In this document: one piece after another, positions 14,612 to 21,866 of the stretch
Layout of the letters: each line of letters starts with the position of its first letter
Position numbering within the stretch: position 1 is the first letter of the stretch
Assembly: GCF_001468265.1 (NCBI RefSeq)
Contig: NZ_LNRZ01000002.1
Span: 62,001-126,000, forward strand
Direction of reading: 5' to 3'
DNA length: 64,000 nucleotides
Source of the DNA: Sphingopyxis sp. H050
GTDB taxonomy: Bacteria; Pseudomonadota; Alphaproteobacteria; Sphingomonadales; Sphingomonadaceae
Translations under genes and position numbers: made by a program
The notes under the pieces: model-generated
Seen by the model: only the letters and a program-made list of their open reading frames with translations
The model's database searches: none
Told to the model about the DNA's origin: nothing

Positions 14612-17550
14612 TCCATCCACGCCGCCTGAAGGGTACGCCTCGCAACCTGTCCCGCTACTACTCGGTGGGGGATTACTATACCAAGGGTGTCGACGAGCAT
14701 TCGGAATGGGGTGGCCGGATCGCCGCTGAACTCGGGCTTGAGGGCAAGGTCGATCCAGCCATCTTCGAGGCGTTCCTCGAAGGTACGGTTGCCGGCCAGC
14801 AACTCGGCCGGCACAGGCAGGACGGCCGGATCCAACATCACCCCGGATGGGACTTCGCGGTCAGTGCGCCCAAATCCGTGTCGATCTTGGCCCTCGTCGC
14901 CGAAGACACGCGCATCGTGGCCGCGCATGAGCGCGCGGTCGGCGTCGCGCTTTCCTATCTGGAGGAACATGCAACGCTACGCCACCGCGATGGAGGTACG
15001 ATTGTCCACGAGACGACCGGGCGCCTGATCTTCGCGCGGTTCACCGAACACGCCTCGCGCGAGCTCGATCCGCATCTCCACACCCATGTCGTCGTAATGA
15101 ACATGACTAATCGCGCGGATGGCGCGCAAATGGCCAGCCTCGAGACCCGCGCCATGTTCGCCGAGCAGATGACCGCGGGGCAAGTCTATCGGAGTGAACT
15201 CGCGCACGCGCTGAGAGAGCTTGGCTATGCCGTCGATTTCGACCCTCGCAAGGGTCTTTTCGAGATCAGGGGCGTTCCGCGCGAACTGATCGAGACTTAT
15301 TCGACCCGCGCCGCCCAGATCGAGGAACATGCCCGTGAGCACGGTCTCACAGGGCAGGCGGCGCGGCGCATATCCTTCTACGAAACCCGCGGACCCAAGG
15401 AACGCGCGTCGCTGGATGATTTGCATGGGCGCTGGACCGCTCGCCTCGAACCCCATCGGGAGATGCTGGACAAGCTGATCCTCGCCGCAGCTCAAACCGG
15501 CGAGCGGATGATCCCGGTCGAGCCGATGACCGCCGCGCGCGCGATGCTGTTCGGCATCCGGCAGTCGGAAGGCCGCGAGGCTGTCAATAATCTCGGACAG
15601 TTCCTCCGCACCGCGCTCGCCAGTCATGTCGGCGAGGTGCGGCTAGCCGACATCCGCCCTCTTGTCGAAGCGCACGAGGATCGCGCGAAGCTCCTCGTGA
15701 CCCGGCACGAGACGGGCGACGCTGTGCATGTGCGCGGGCGGACCACGCGGCGCACGGCACGGCTGGAGCTCGCGCTTGTCGATCATCTGGCACTGGCGCT
15801 AGGAGACGCCGTTCCGGTCGCGCCGCGCGAACGGCTGGAGCGGATGAGCGAGGAAGCGGGGCTGAACGCAGCGCAGGAGGCAGCGCTCCTCCATATCGGC
15901 ACGACGACTGATCGTGTGGTCGGTGTTCATGGTGTCGCCGGCGCGGGGAAGTCGACGCTGGTCAAGGCACTCCGTGAAGCGGCGGATCCGGACACGGCGA
16001 TCATCGCGCTCGCCCCGACTTCGTCGGCCGCCGCGAATCTCGGCGCCACCGCGGGAATAGAGTCGCGGACGGTCGCGAGCCTTATCGCGGGCGGAGGGTA
16101 CGGCCTCGATGACCGGCATGCGCTGGTGCTCGACGAGGCGGGCCAGCTCGGCAACCGGCAGGCGCTACGGGTGCTGGAGATCAGCCGGCTGACGGGAGCG
16201 CGGCTGATCCTGCTCGGTGACAACCGGCAGACGGGTGCGATCGAACAGGGCAAGGCCTTCTGGCTGATGCAGCGCCTGGGGCTCCCGAAGGCCGAACTTC
16301 CCGAATCGGTCCGCCAGGAAACGCGGGCGATGAAGGCGGCAGTCACCCAGGCCCGGCTTTTCAACTATGCCGCATCAATCGCCAATCTCGACAAGGTGTC
16401 GAGCGGAGAAGCCGCCGACAAGCTCGCCGAGGAGCTCGTCCGCGAATGGACGCATCTCAAGCCTGAGAACCGGGCGAACACCAATATCCTTGTCCTTGAG
16501 AATGCGACCCGGCTTATCGTCAACACCAAGGTGCGCGAGGCACTGAAGACCGAAGGCGCGGTCGCGGCCCAAGAGACCCGTCTCGCTGTGCTAACCCCTT
16601 CAGGCCTGACGGATCAGGAGAAGCATTTTGCGCGCTTTTATTCGGGCGGACAGGTGCTCGTTTTCTCGCGCGAGAATGCCGGGCTCGGCATCGCCCGAGA
16701 CACCGAATATCGGGTCGTTGGCATCGGGCGCGACGCGCGCGGACGACAGATCGTCCGCCTCGTCGACGAGAATGGCAGGACCATTCGTTGGGATCCGAGC
16801 CTTGGGCGGGCCTCGCAGGTTAATGTGTTCAAGGCGGAGGAACGCGACCTTGCGGCGGGCGACCGCGTTCAGTGGCGTCTGGTGTCGCATGATCTCGGCG
16901 TCCGCAATGCCGACCGCGGAACGGTCGAGCGGCTGGAGGGCGCGCAGGCGACGATCCGCTGGGACCGCGACGGGCGTGTGCAAACGATCGATCTCGGCCG
17001 GCACAAGAATTGGGACCATGGCTATGCCGAGACCGTCTATTCGGCGCAGTCCAAAACCTATGACCGCGTCTATGTGCTTGCCCCGGTCAACTCCCCGCTG
17101 GTCACGGGCCAGAATTATTACACGGCGATCACGCGTGCGCGGTTTGGCGTAAAGCTCTGGACTGAGGATGAGAAACGGCTCGTCGACCGGCTCGAACGGC
17201 GGTCCGGTGAGAAGACGTCGGCGCTTGAAGGCTTGGGGCGTCTCCACCGCGACAATGAGCGAAGCCGGACTGCGCGGCATGGAGGTCGTCTCGATAAGCT
17301 GCGTGACGAGCAGCGGCATGACCGTGAGGAGCGGATGATGGCCGACCGCGCTCGACGCGAGCAGACAGAGCCCCCTGACTTCCGCTCCTATTTCGCAAAC
17401 CGGGCGTTGTCGGCAGCCGAGACGATGGACAGATTCTTCCGCTCGATCCTCGACGGAGACCGGTCTTCGCGGCGCGCGTCATCCGATAGCTCGCAGGCTC
17501 CGCAGCCATCTCCCGACCATGCGAGTGAAGGAGGCCGTCATGACCGCTAA
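14608..17550 (+). CDS. MobF relaxase-helicase, TrwC/TraI type
   Basis: A 980-residue protein that would nick oriT and unwind DNA for conjugation. The N-terminal relaxase domain (about 1-300) has the tyrosine pairs in SRYYSVGDYYTKG (Y17/Y18 and Y23/Y24) and the metal-binding histidines in DPHLHTHVVVMN (about 154-165). The helicase part has Walker A HGVAGAGKSTLVKAL (about 442-456), Walker B LVLDEAGQL (about 506) and the late motif YAETVYSAQSKTYDRVYV with TAITRAR (about 810-850), as in RecD2/TraI-like helicases. It is of normal length for this family. The C-terminus is Arg/Glu-rich and probably contacts other relaxosome proteins. It is coupled by ATGA to the coupling protein. Confidence 0.92.
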   Translation: MIHPRRLKGTPRNLSRYYSVGDYYTKGVDEHSEWGGRIAAELGLEGKVDPAIFEAFLEGTVAGQQLGRHRQDGRIQHHPGWDFAVSAPKSVSILALVAEDTRIVAAHERAVGVALSYLEEHATLRHRDGGTIVHETTGRLIFARFTEHASRELDPHLHTHVVVMNMTNRADGAQMASLETRAMFAEQMTAGQVYRSELAHALRELGYAVDFDPRKGLFEIRGVPRELIETYSTRAAQIEEHAREHGLTGQAARRISFYETRGPKERASLDDLHGRWTARLEPHREMLDKLILAAAQTGERMIPVEPMTAARAMLFGIRQSEGREAVNNLGQFLRTALASHVGEVRLADIRPLVEAHEDRAKLLVTRHETGDAVHVRGRTTRRTARLELALVDHLALALGDAVPVAPRERLERMSEEAGLNAAQEAALLHIGTTTDRVVGVHGVAGAGKSTLVKALREAADPDTAIIALAPTSSAAANLGATAGIESRTVASLIAGGGYGLDDRHALVLDEAGQLGNRQALRVLEISRLTGARLILLGDNRQTGAIEQGKAFWLMQRLGLPKAELPESVRQETRAMKAAVTQARLFNYAASIANLDKVSSGEAADKLAEELVREWTHLKPENRANTNILVLENATRLIVNTKVREALKTEGAVAAQETRLAVLTPSGLTDQEKHFARFYSGGQVLVFSRENAGLGIARDTEYRVVGIGRDARGRQIVRLVDENGRTIRWDPSLGRASQVNVFKAEERDLAAGDRVQWRLVSHDLGVRNADRGTVERLEGAQATIRWDRDGRVQTIDLGRHKNWDHGYAETVYSAQSKTYDRVYVLAPVNSPLVTGQNYYTAITRARFGVKLWTEDEKRLVDRLERRSGEKTSALEGLGRLHRDNERSRTARHGGRLDKLRDEQRHDREERMMADRARREQTEPPDFRSYFANRALSAAETMDRFFRSILDGDRSSRRASSDSSQAPQPSPDHASEGGRHDR

Positions 17551-18100
17551 CCGCCTTTATTGGATATCGATCGTAGTCACCGCGGTTGCCTTGTCGCCAG
17601 CTAGTGCCACGTTTGCCAGAGCGGAAAGCACTGCTGGAGAAGCAAGGATTGCCCAATGCATTCGCGCCGCCGCCGGCGGCCGTCAATGGCTTGAAAGGAC
17701 GCTTTGGGGCTTGCGTGATCAGGAAGGCGGATGGATCGGGGCCGAGGTCAAGAACAGCGACGGCAGTCACGACCTTGGACCGCTTCAGGTCAATAGTTGG
17801 TGGGTAGGCAAAATCGCTTCGATGACAGGTCGCTCGCCCGAGATAATTCGGTGGTGGCTCGCGAACGATGCCTGTTTTAATGTCGATGCTGCACGATGGA
17901 TATTCCTTTCGGGCCTTCACGCGACCGGCGACTACTGGAAAGCGATCGGCAAATACCACAGTCCAACTCTTTGGCGGCAGCGTCGCTATGCGAACGCCGT
18001 TTCCGAGCACTTGCGTCGCCGCTTCGGTGCAAACCTGTTTTCTCGACGGGCAGGCGTGACCGGACCGAGTCCGATATTCGACACGAGATCTAAGGACTGA
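17540..18100 (+). CDS. Lytic transglycosylase of the transfer region
   Basis: A 186-residue exported protein: a signal peptide (YWISIVVTAVALSPASATFA), then an SLT-type domain with the catalytic glutamate in LRDQEGGW and the motif GPLQVNSWW (about 76-84) that follows it in soluble lytic transglycosylases. It would open peptidoglycan for the conjugation channel. AAGGAGG 6 bases before the ATG sets the start, giving an 11-base overlap with the relaxase gene. VirB1-like enzymes normally sit in secretion operons; its place behind the relaxase is known in other MobF elements. Confidence 0.8.
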   Translation: MTANRLYWISIVVTAVALSPASATFARAESTAGEARIAQCIRAAAGGRQWLERTLWGLRDQEGGWIGAEVKNSDGSHDLGPLQVNSWWVGKIASMTGRSPEIIRWWLANDACFNVDAARWIFLSGLHATGDYWKAIGKYHSPTLWRQRRYANAVSEHLRRRFGANLFSRRAGVTGPSPIFDTRSKD

Positions 18101-18104
18101 TGAA

Positions 18105-18317
18105 GTGAGAAAAATGAACTCCGAAGGAATTGCCCAAGCTGTGGAGCCATTGGCGGTCCGAATCCCTCTAGCTGCGCAAATGCTGGGTATCGGCAAATCG
18201 ACCTTATATGAGATGATCGCCGCTGGTGAGATTGAAACAATCAAAATCGGCAGATCCACTCTTGTTCCCACGGATAGCCTTCGCGCGTTCCTGGCTAGGC
18301 GCCGTAATCCGATCTGA
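18105..18317 (+). CDS. Excisionase-like helix-turn-helix protein
   Basis: A 70-residue protein with the winged MerR/Xis-type helix-turn-helix AAQMLGIGKSTLYEMIAAGE followed by the wing IETIKIGRSTLVPTDSLRAF, the standard form of HTH_17 excisionase family proteins. GTG at 18105 is chosen since AAGGA lies 8 bases upstream; the ATG at 18114 is the alternative. Its place close to the tRNA-facing end of the element is where recombination directionality factors are usually found, next to an integrase. Here no integrase follows. It could also be a transfer-operon regulator. Confidence 0.75.
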   Translation: MRKMNSEGIAQAVEPLAVRIPLAAQMLGIGKSTLYEMIAAGEIETIKIGRSTLVPTDSLRAFLARRRNPI

Positions 18318-18519
18318 ACAAGCATTTCCAGAACCCGTCCTTGGCCGTGTCACTCCGCTGATCGGTGCAGTCGCTTGGCGGCTCGATGTCGTCGTAAAAA
18401 TCGAAACTGCGGCTTTGAGGGCTGCCGTCCAAGATCATTTCACCAAGGAGAAATGCACAAGCTGACAAAACTAGCCAGCGAAGTAGCATCGGATATTTCG
18501 TGAGCGTAACGCTTACCAA
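18295..18519 (-). CDS. Possible small membrane protein, N-terminus uncertain
   Basis: A 74-residue frame with a convincing membrane helix (MLLRWLVLSACAFLLGEMIL) and an acidic polar tail (SFDFYDDIEPPSD). The start used is TTG. Upstream in the same frame, before a TGA, there is a further hydrophobic stretch (GLILGFLLFVTGAALV) without a start codon, while an ATG (MVELW) exists in a neighbouring frame just ahead. So it looks like a two-helix membrane protein whose beginning is disrupted by a frameshift or truncated. It overlaps the HTH gene end by 23 bases on the opposite strand. Confidence 0.35.
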   Translation of the reverse strand: MVSVTLTKYPMLLRWLVLSACAFLLGEMILDGSPQSRSFDFYDDIEPPSDCTDQRSDTAKDGFWKCLFRSDYGA

Positions 18520-18857
18520 CGCCGCTCCTGTTACGAAGAGCAGGAAGCCCAGGATGAGACCAAAGCTCCACCATCACGAACGATTGCCGCCGCTTTTCGG
18601 CGGATTGAAGGTTTGAATCCGAAGGCTTGGCGCCAAATCCGACGATGAATGAATTCTGGGCGCTTTACGGCCGCAGACCGTTCATCATTCCTGCCAGCTG
18701 CTGGTCCGCAATCGGCCCCGTTGCCGCAAGTTTTGGGATGGCGATGCCAAAACCACTGGCGCCACCGATCGATTGCTGATGGCCTCCGGCACCCTCCTAC
18801 GCAAAGAGTGAGATTGAAACGTCCGCTTTTCGCGATCAGCGCCTAGAAGCGGATGAG
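18520..18857. other. Intergenic stretch left of the IS element
   Basis: About 340 bases with no gene that I recognise. One + frame (ending near 18812) reads fairly well, with CRKFWDGDAKTTGATDRLLM, but it has no start and no family, so it may be a fossil fragment. Just before the IS end there is an inverted repeat CCGCTT...AAGCGG (about 18822-18853), which may be the target hairpin of the insertion. Confidence 0.3.
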
Positions 18858-18872
18858 GTGGATGGCTCCCGC
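18858..18872 (+). repeat. IS1111-type left inverted repeat
   Basis: Fifteen bases exactly complementary to the right repeat at 20220-20234. Identity ends sharply at the outer side (GAG against TCT context), marking the repeat boundary. Confidence 0.85.
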
Positions 18873-18935
18873 TCACGGCATCTAGGTGCCAAGATGGGTT
18901 GCTGTCATGCAACCCGAGCAAAGGAGCCACCCACC

Positions 18936-19976
18936 ATGGAGATTAGCACGATCGGCCTGGATTTGGCCAAGAACGTTTTTCAGGTTAACGGCATCAGTGC
19001 GACCGGCGAGGTCGTAATTCGCAAGGCGCTGCGGCGATCGCAGATGCTGCCGTTCTTCGAGAAGCTGCCGCCGTGCCTGGTAGGCGCCGAGGCGTGCGGG
19101 ACGTCGCATCACTGGGCGCGCGAACTGACCAAGCTGGGTCATGAGGTGCGGCTGATGCCGGCGGCTTACGTGAAGCCCTATGTGAAGCGCGGCAAGAACG
19201 ACGCCGCCGACGCGGAAGCGATCTGCGAAGCGGTCACACGCCAGACGATGCGGTTCGTGCCGATCGAGTCGCGCGAGCAGCAAGCGGCCTTGTCGCTGCA
19301 TCGTGTGCGCAGCCTGTTGATCAAGCAGCGCACGCAGCTGGTCAACATGATGCGCAGCGTGCTCGCCGAGCTGGGCGTCGCCATCCCGGTTGGTATCGTA
19401 AAGGCACTGCAGATGGCGCGCGAGATCGTCGACGGCGAGTCGAGGCTCGATTTGCCGACCGAGGCGACCAATGTCGTCACCATGCTGGCAGAGGAACTGC
19501 TCCAGCTTCACACCCAACTGCGTAAGCTCGACCTGCGTCTCGCCGCTCGGCAGCGCAGCGACGATCGAGCCCGACGTCTGGCAACTATCCCTGGTATCGG
19601 GCCGATCGGTGCGACCGCGCTCGCCGCGTCGGTGACCGACCCAATCCAGTTCTCGTCAGGGCGCCAGTTCGCCGCCTGGCTGGGGCTGACCCCGCGGCAG
19701 AGCTCGAGTGGCGGTAAGGAACGCTTGGGGCGCATTACCAAGATGGGCGACAGGTATCTTCGGCAGCTCCTGGTCGTCGGCGCAACCGCGTTGGTCCGAT
19801 ACGCCAAACATAAACCCGGCACGGTCGATCCGCGCTTTGTCGCTCTGCTCGCCAGAAAGCCCGCGCGCGTGGCCTCGGTCGCCATCGCTAACAAGATGGC
19901 GCGGATCGCATGGGCGATCATGGCGCGCGGCGGCGTCTTCGAACGCGGGCATGCGCCAATGCTGGCGGCCGCATAG
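18936..19976 (+). CDS. IS110 family (IS1111 group) transposase
   Basis: A 346-residue DEDD-type recombinase. The N-terminal RuvC-like part shows STIGLDLAKNVFQV (Asp 9), GAEACGTSHHWA (Glu near 52), and GKNDAADAEAICEA (Asp pair near 88-91). The C-terminal part has the DNA-contacting TIPGIGPIGATALAA and the catalytic serine in LGLTPRQSSSGGK, followed by GRITKMGDRYLRQLL. Enzymes of this family join DNA through paired RuvC and serine active sites guided by a bridge RNA. The ATG at 18936 begins the conserved region and is preceded by an AAAGGAG; the longer upstream frame crosses the inverted repeat and is not used. Confidence 0.93.
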   Translation: MEISTIGLDLAKNVFQVNGISATGEVVIRKALRRSQMLPFFEKLPPCLVGAEACGTSHHWARELTKLGHEVRLMPAAYVKPYVKRGKNDAADAEAICEAVTRQTMRFVPIESREQQAALSLHRVRSLLIKQRTQLVNMMRSVLAELGVAIPVGIVKALQMAREIVDGESRLDLPTEATNVVTMLAEELLQLHTQLRKLDLRLAARQRSDDRARRLATIPGIGPIGATALAASVTDPIQFSSGRQFAAWLGLTPRQSSSGGKERLGRITKMGDRYLRQLLVVGATALVRYAKHKPGTVDPRFVALLARKPARVASVAIANKMARIAWAIMARGGVFERGHAPMLAAA

Positions 19977-20219
19977 ACCGAGAACTTAGCCGAGGAGATC
20001 AGCTTCACGAGGTTGTGAGAGCGAAGGATGTGATGGCAAAACCGGTCGAACCGGGAACAAGGACAACCCAAAGACTGTCATAGGCGTAATAGCCTGCAAA
20101 GCCGATCGGACCTTGTTCACGGACCCCATCAGGGCCAGCAGTCTACACCGACTGCATCAACAGGCCGGACAGACGACTGCAACCGACCAACGGCCAGATC
20201 ATCACTTTACACTTGCAAC
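19977..20219 (+). ncRNA. Candidate bridge RNA region of the IS1111 element
   Basis: The non-coding stretch between transposase stop and right inverted repeat. In IS1111-group elements the bridge RNA, which pairs with both target and donor DNA, is encoded on this side of the gene. Short complementary segments such as ACCGGTCGAACCGG (20041-20054) and TAGGCGTAATAGCCT (20082-20096) would make hairpins. The exact ends and loops were not determined. Assignment rests on element type and position. Confidence 0.45.
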
Positions 20220-20234
20220 GCGGGAGCCATCCAC
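20220..20234 (+). repeat. IS1111-type right inverted repeat
   Basis: Exact complement of the left 15-base repeat. The element ends here or a few bases further. Confidence 0.85.
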
Positions 20235-20572
20235 AGACGACGGCCCTCTACAGGCCATTGCTCTTATGTTGTCTGACCGTCTCGCTGACGGATAGCGTCT
20301 GTTTGAGATCCAAGGCGCCACTCGAGCCACTAGCTTGGGCAGGCCGAAAGGCGCGGCGAGGCAACGGGTGAGAACAAGGCTCTCAGAGAGCGATTATTGG
20401 CAACGCCGAATCTGGAGCCAGATGGATTCTCTTGTCTGTCGGCGACCACCAAGGTCCGCTAATGATCGGCGTCGCGATGACACCCATATGGCACCCATAG
20501 CAGCGCCTGGGTGTCAAATTGCGCCAGGGTGCCCGGGGATAGTGTCTATTATTCTGATATTATTGGGAAATT
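20235..20572. other. Stretch between the IS element and tRNA-Lys, expected attachment end
   Basis: About 340 bases without a recognisable gene. Sequence just left of the tRNA is AT-richer (about 20540-20572) and should include the end of the integrated element. GGTGTC/GACACC-type short repeats occur near 20480-20530 (GACACCCATATGGCACCC, then GGGTGTC and AGGGTGCC) and could be recombinase or excisionase sites, but this is speculative. No direct repeat of the tRNA 3' end was found inside the window. Confidence 0.35.
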
Positions 20573-20648
<76 letters not shown>

Positions 20649-20759
20649 ACTTGCCATTTCGGCAGGCTTCGACGAGGTGGGTTGGAGCCCTGTCTCGCGA
20701 AGAGAGCGGCCCGCTATCATGGTGCTTTCGCCTTGGCAATGGCCAAAGCGAATTTTTTC

Positions 20760-21866
20760 TCACTGAAAGCGGCGGGTGCCCTTTTTGCTGTCGTTTTCGA
20801 TGGCGAGGATGATGCCGACGCAGGTCATGATCGTAAGCATCGACGATCCGCCATAGGAAAAGAGCGGCAGGGGGATGCCGACGACCGGCGCCATACCCAT
20901 CACCATCGACAGGTTGATCGCGATGTAGAAGAAGATCGTCATGGTAAGGCCCGCCGCGGTGAGCTGACCGAAGCGGGTGCGGGCCCGCAGCGCGACGCGG
21001 GTCGACCAGCGCAGCAGCAGGAAGAAAAGGAAGAGAAGGAAAAGGCCGCCGATCAGGCCCCATTCCTCGGCCATCGTCGCGAAGATGAAGTCGGTGTGCC
21101 CCTCGGGCAGATAGTCGAGATGGCTTTGCGAGCCGTTGAGGAAGCCCTTGCCGCCGATCCCGCCCGATCCGATCGCGATCTTCGACTGGCTGATGTGGTA
21201 GCCCGCGCCGAGCGGGTCGCTTTCGGGGTCCATGAAGATCAGAACGCGCTTCTGCTGATAGTCGTGGAGGAAGGAGAACAGCACCGGCAACGCAGCGATG
21301 CCCGCCGCGGCGGTGCTGCCGAACCACCAAAGGGGAAGGCCGGCTGCGAACATCACGACGACACCGCCTATGCAGATCGCGAGCGCGGTGCCGAGGTCGG
21401 GCTGGAGCATCACGAGCGCTGCCGGAACGCCGATCATGACCAACGCGGGCCAGAGTGCAGTGAGGGTCCGCGTGCTCCCGGGCGGAAGCTGGGTATAGAA
21501 GCGCGCAAGCGCGATAACGATCGCGACCTTCATCAGCTCCGATGGCTGCAGATTCATGAAGCCGAGGTTGAGCCATCGCTGGCTGCCCCCGCCCACGAAG
21601 CCCAGCAACTCGACCGCGATCAGCAGGACCAGGATGCCGATATAGGCGAGATAGGAGAAATCCTCGAACAGGCGGATCGGCAGGCGGCCGATCACCAGCG
21701 CGACGCTGAGGAACAGGAGGAAGCGCACGCCCTGATTGAGCGCCCATGGCGTGATGCTGCCGCCCGCTGCCGAATAGAGCACGAGCAGGCCGAAGCCGGT
21801 GATTCCGGCCAGGATCGCGATCAGCTTCCAAGGGATCGCCTGGATGGCGGGTGGGACGGGGATCAC
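20760..21866 (-). CDS. rodA: Rod shape-determining protein RodA (peptidoglycan glycosyltransferase)
   Basis: A 368-residue SEDS polytopic membrane protein with about ten hydrophobic segments. It polymerises lipid II glycan strands in the elongasome together with PBP2. Visible SEDS signatures: GSQRWLNLGFMNLQPSELMK, the LQPDLGTAL loop and the C-terminal GIPLPLFSYGGSSML. A GTG start overlaps the mrdA stop in a GTGA, the usual tight coupling of the RodA/PBP2 pair. A longer upstream frame is only a shadow of mrdA. It is the last gene of the mreBCD-mrdA-rodA operon. Confidence 0.95.
   Translation of the reverse strand: MIPVPPAIQAIPWKLIAILAGITGFGLLVLYSAAGGSITPWALNQGVRFLLFLSVALVIGRLPIRLFEDFSYLAYIGILVLLIAVELLGFVGGGSQRWLNLGFMNLQPSELMKVAIVIALARFYTQLPPGSTRTLTALWPALVMIGVPAALVMLQPDLGTALAICIGGVVVMFAAGLPLWWFGSTAAAGIAALPVLFSFLHDYQQKRVLIFMDPESDPLGAGYHISQSKIAIGSGGIGGKGFLNGSQSHLDYLPEGHTDFIFATMAEEWGLIGGLFLLFLFFLLLRWSTRVALRARTRFGQLTAAGLTMTIFFYIAINLSMVMGMAPVVGIPLPLFSYGGSSMLTIMTCVGIILAIENDSKKGTRRFQ

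Larger units (their letters stand above)
18858..20234 (+). mobile_element. IS110 family element, IS1111 subgroup, apparently complete
   Basis: The transposase gene is enclosed by perfect 15-bp inverted repeats (GTGGATGGCTCCCGC at 18858-18872 and its complement at 20220-20234). The IS1111 subgroup is distinguished from the IS110 subgroup by exactly such (sub)terminal inverted repeats, and by a long non-coding stretch after the transposase gene, 243 bases here. The two ends lack obvious target duplication, as expected for this family. True ends may lie a few bases outside the repeats. The element is intact in reading frame, so it may be recent and active. Confidence 0.85.
1..20572. mobile_element. 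Right part of an integrated conjugative/mobilizable element next to tRNA-Lys
   Basis: The stretch left of the tRNA-Lys gene carries a relaxase, a coupling protein, a ribbon-helix-helix accessory protein, a lytic transglycosylase and an excisionase-like protein, together with cargo genes that have no housekeeping role. The DNA right of the tRNA is ordinary core genome. Site-specific elements commonly integrate at the 3' end of tRNA genes and leave the tRNA intact. The 3' end here faces this stretch, which fits that rule. No tyrosine recombinase, type IV secretion genes or second copy of the tRNA 3' end are visible, so the left boundary lies outside the window. The exact right junction is inferred. 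Alternatives are an IME, or a remnant whose integrase was lost when the IS element entered. Confidence 0.6.

Noticed and set aside
20235..20572. Remnant integrase gene next to tRNA-Lys
   Set aside because: No recombinase motif (R-H-R-Y) could be read in any frame of the stretch.
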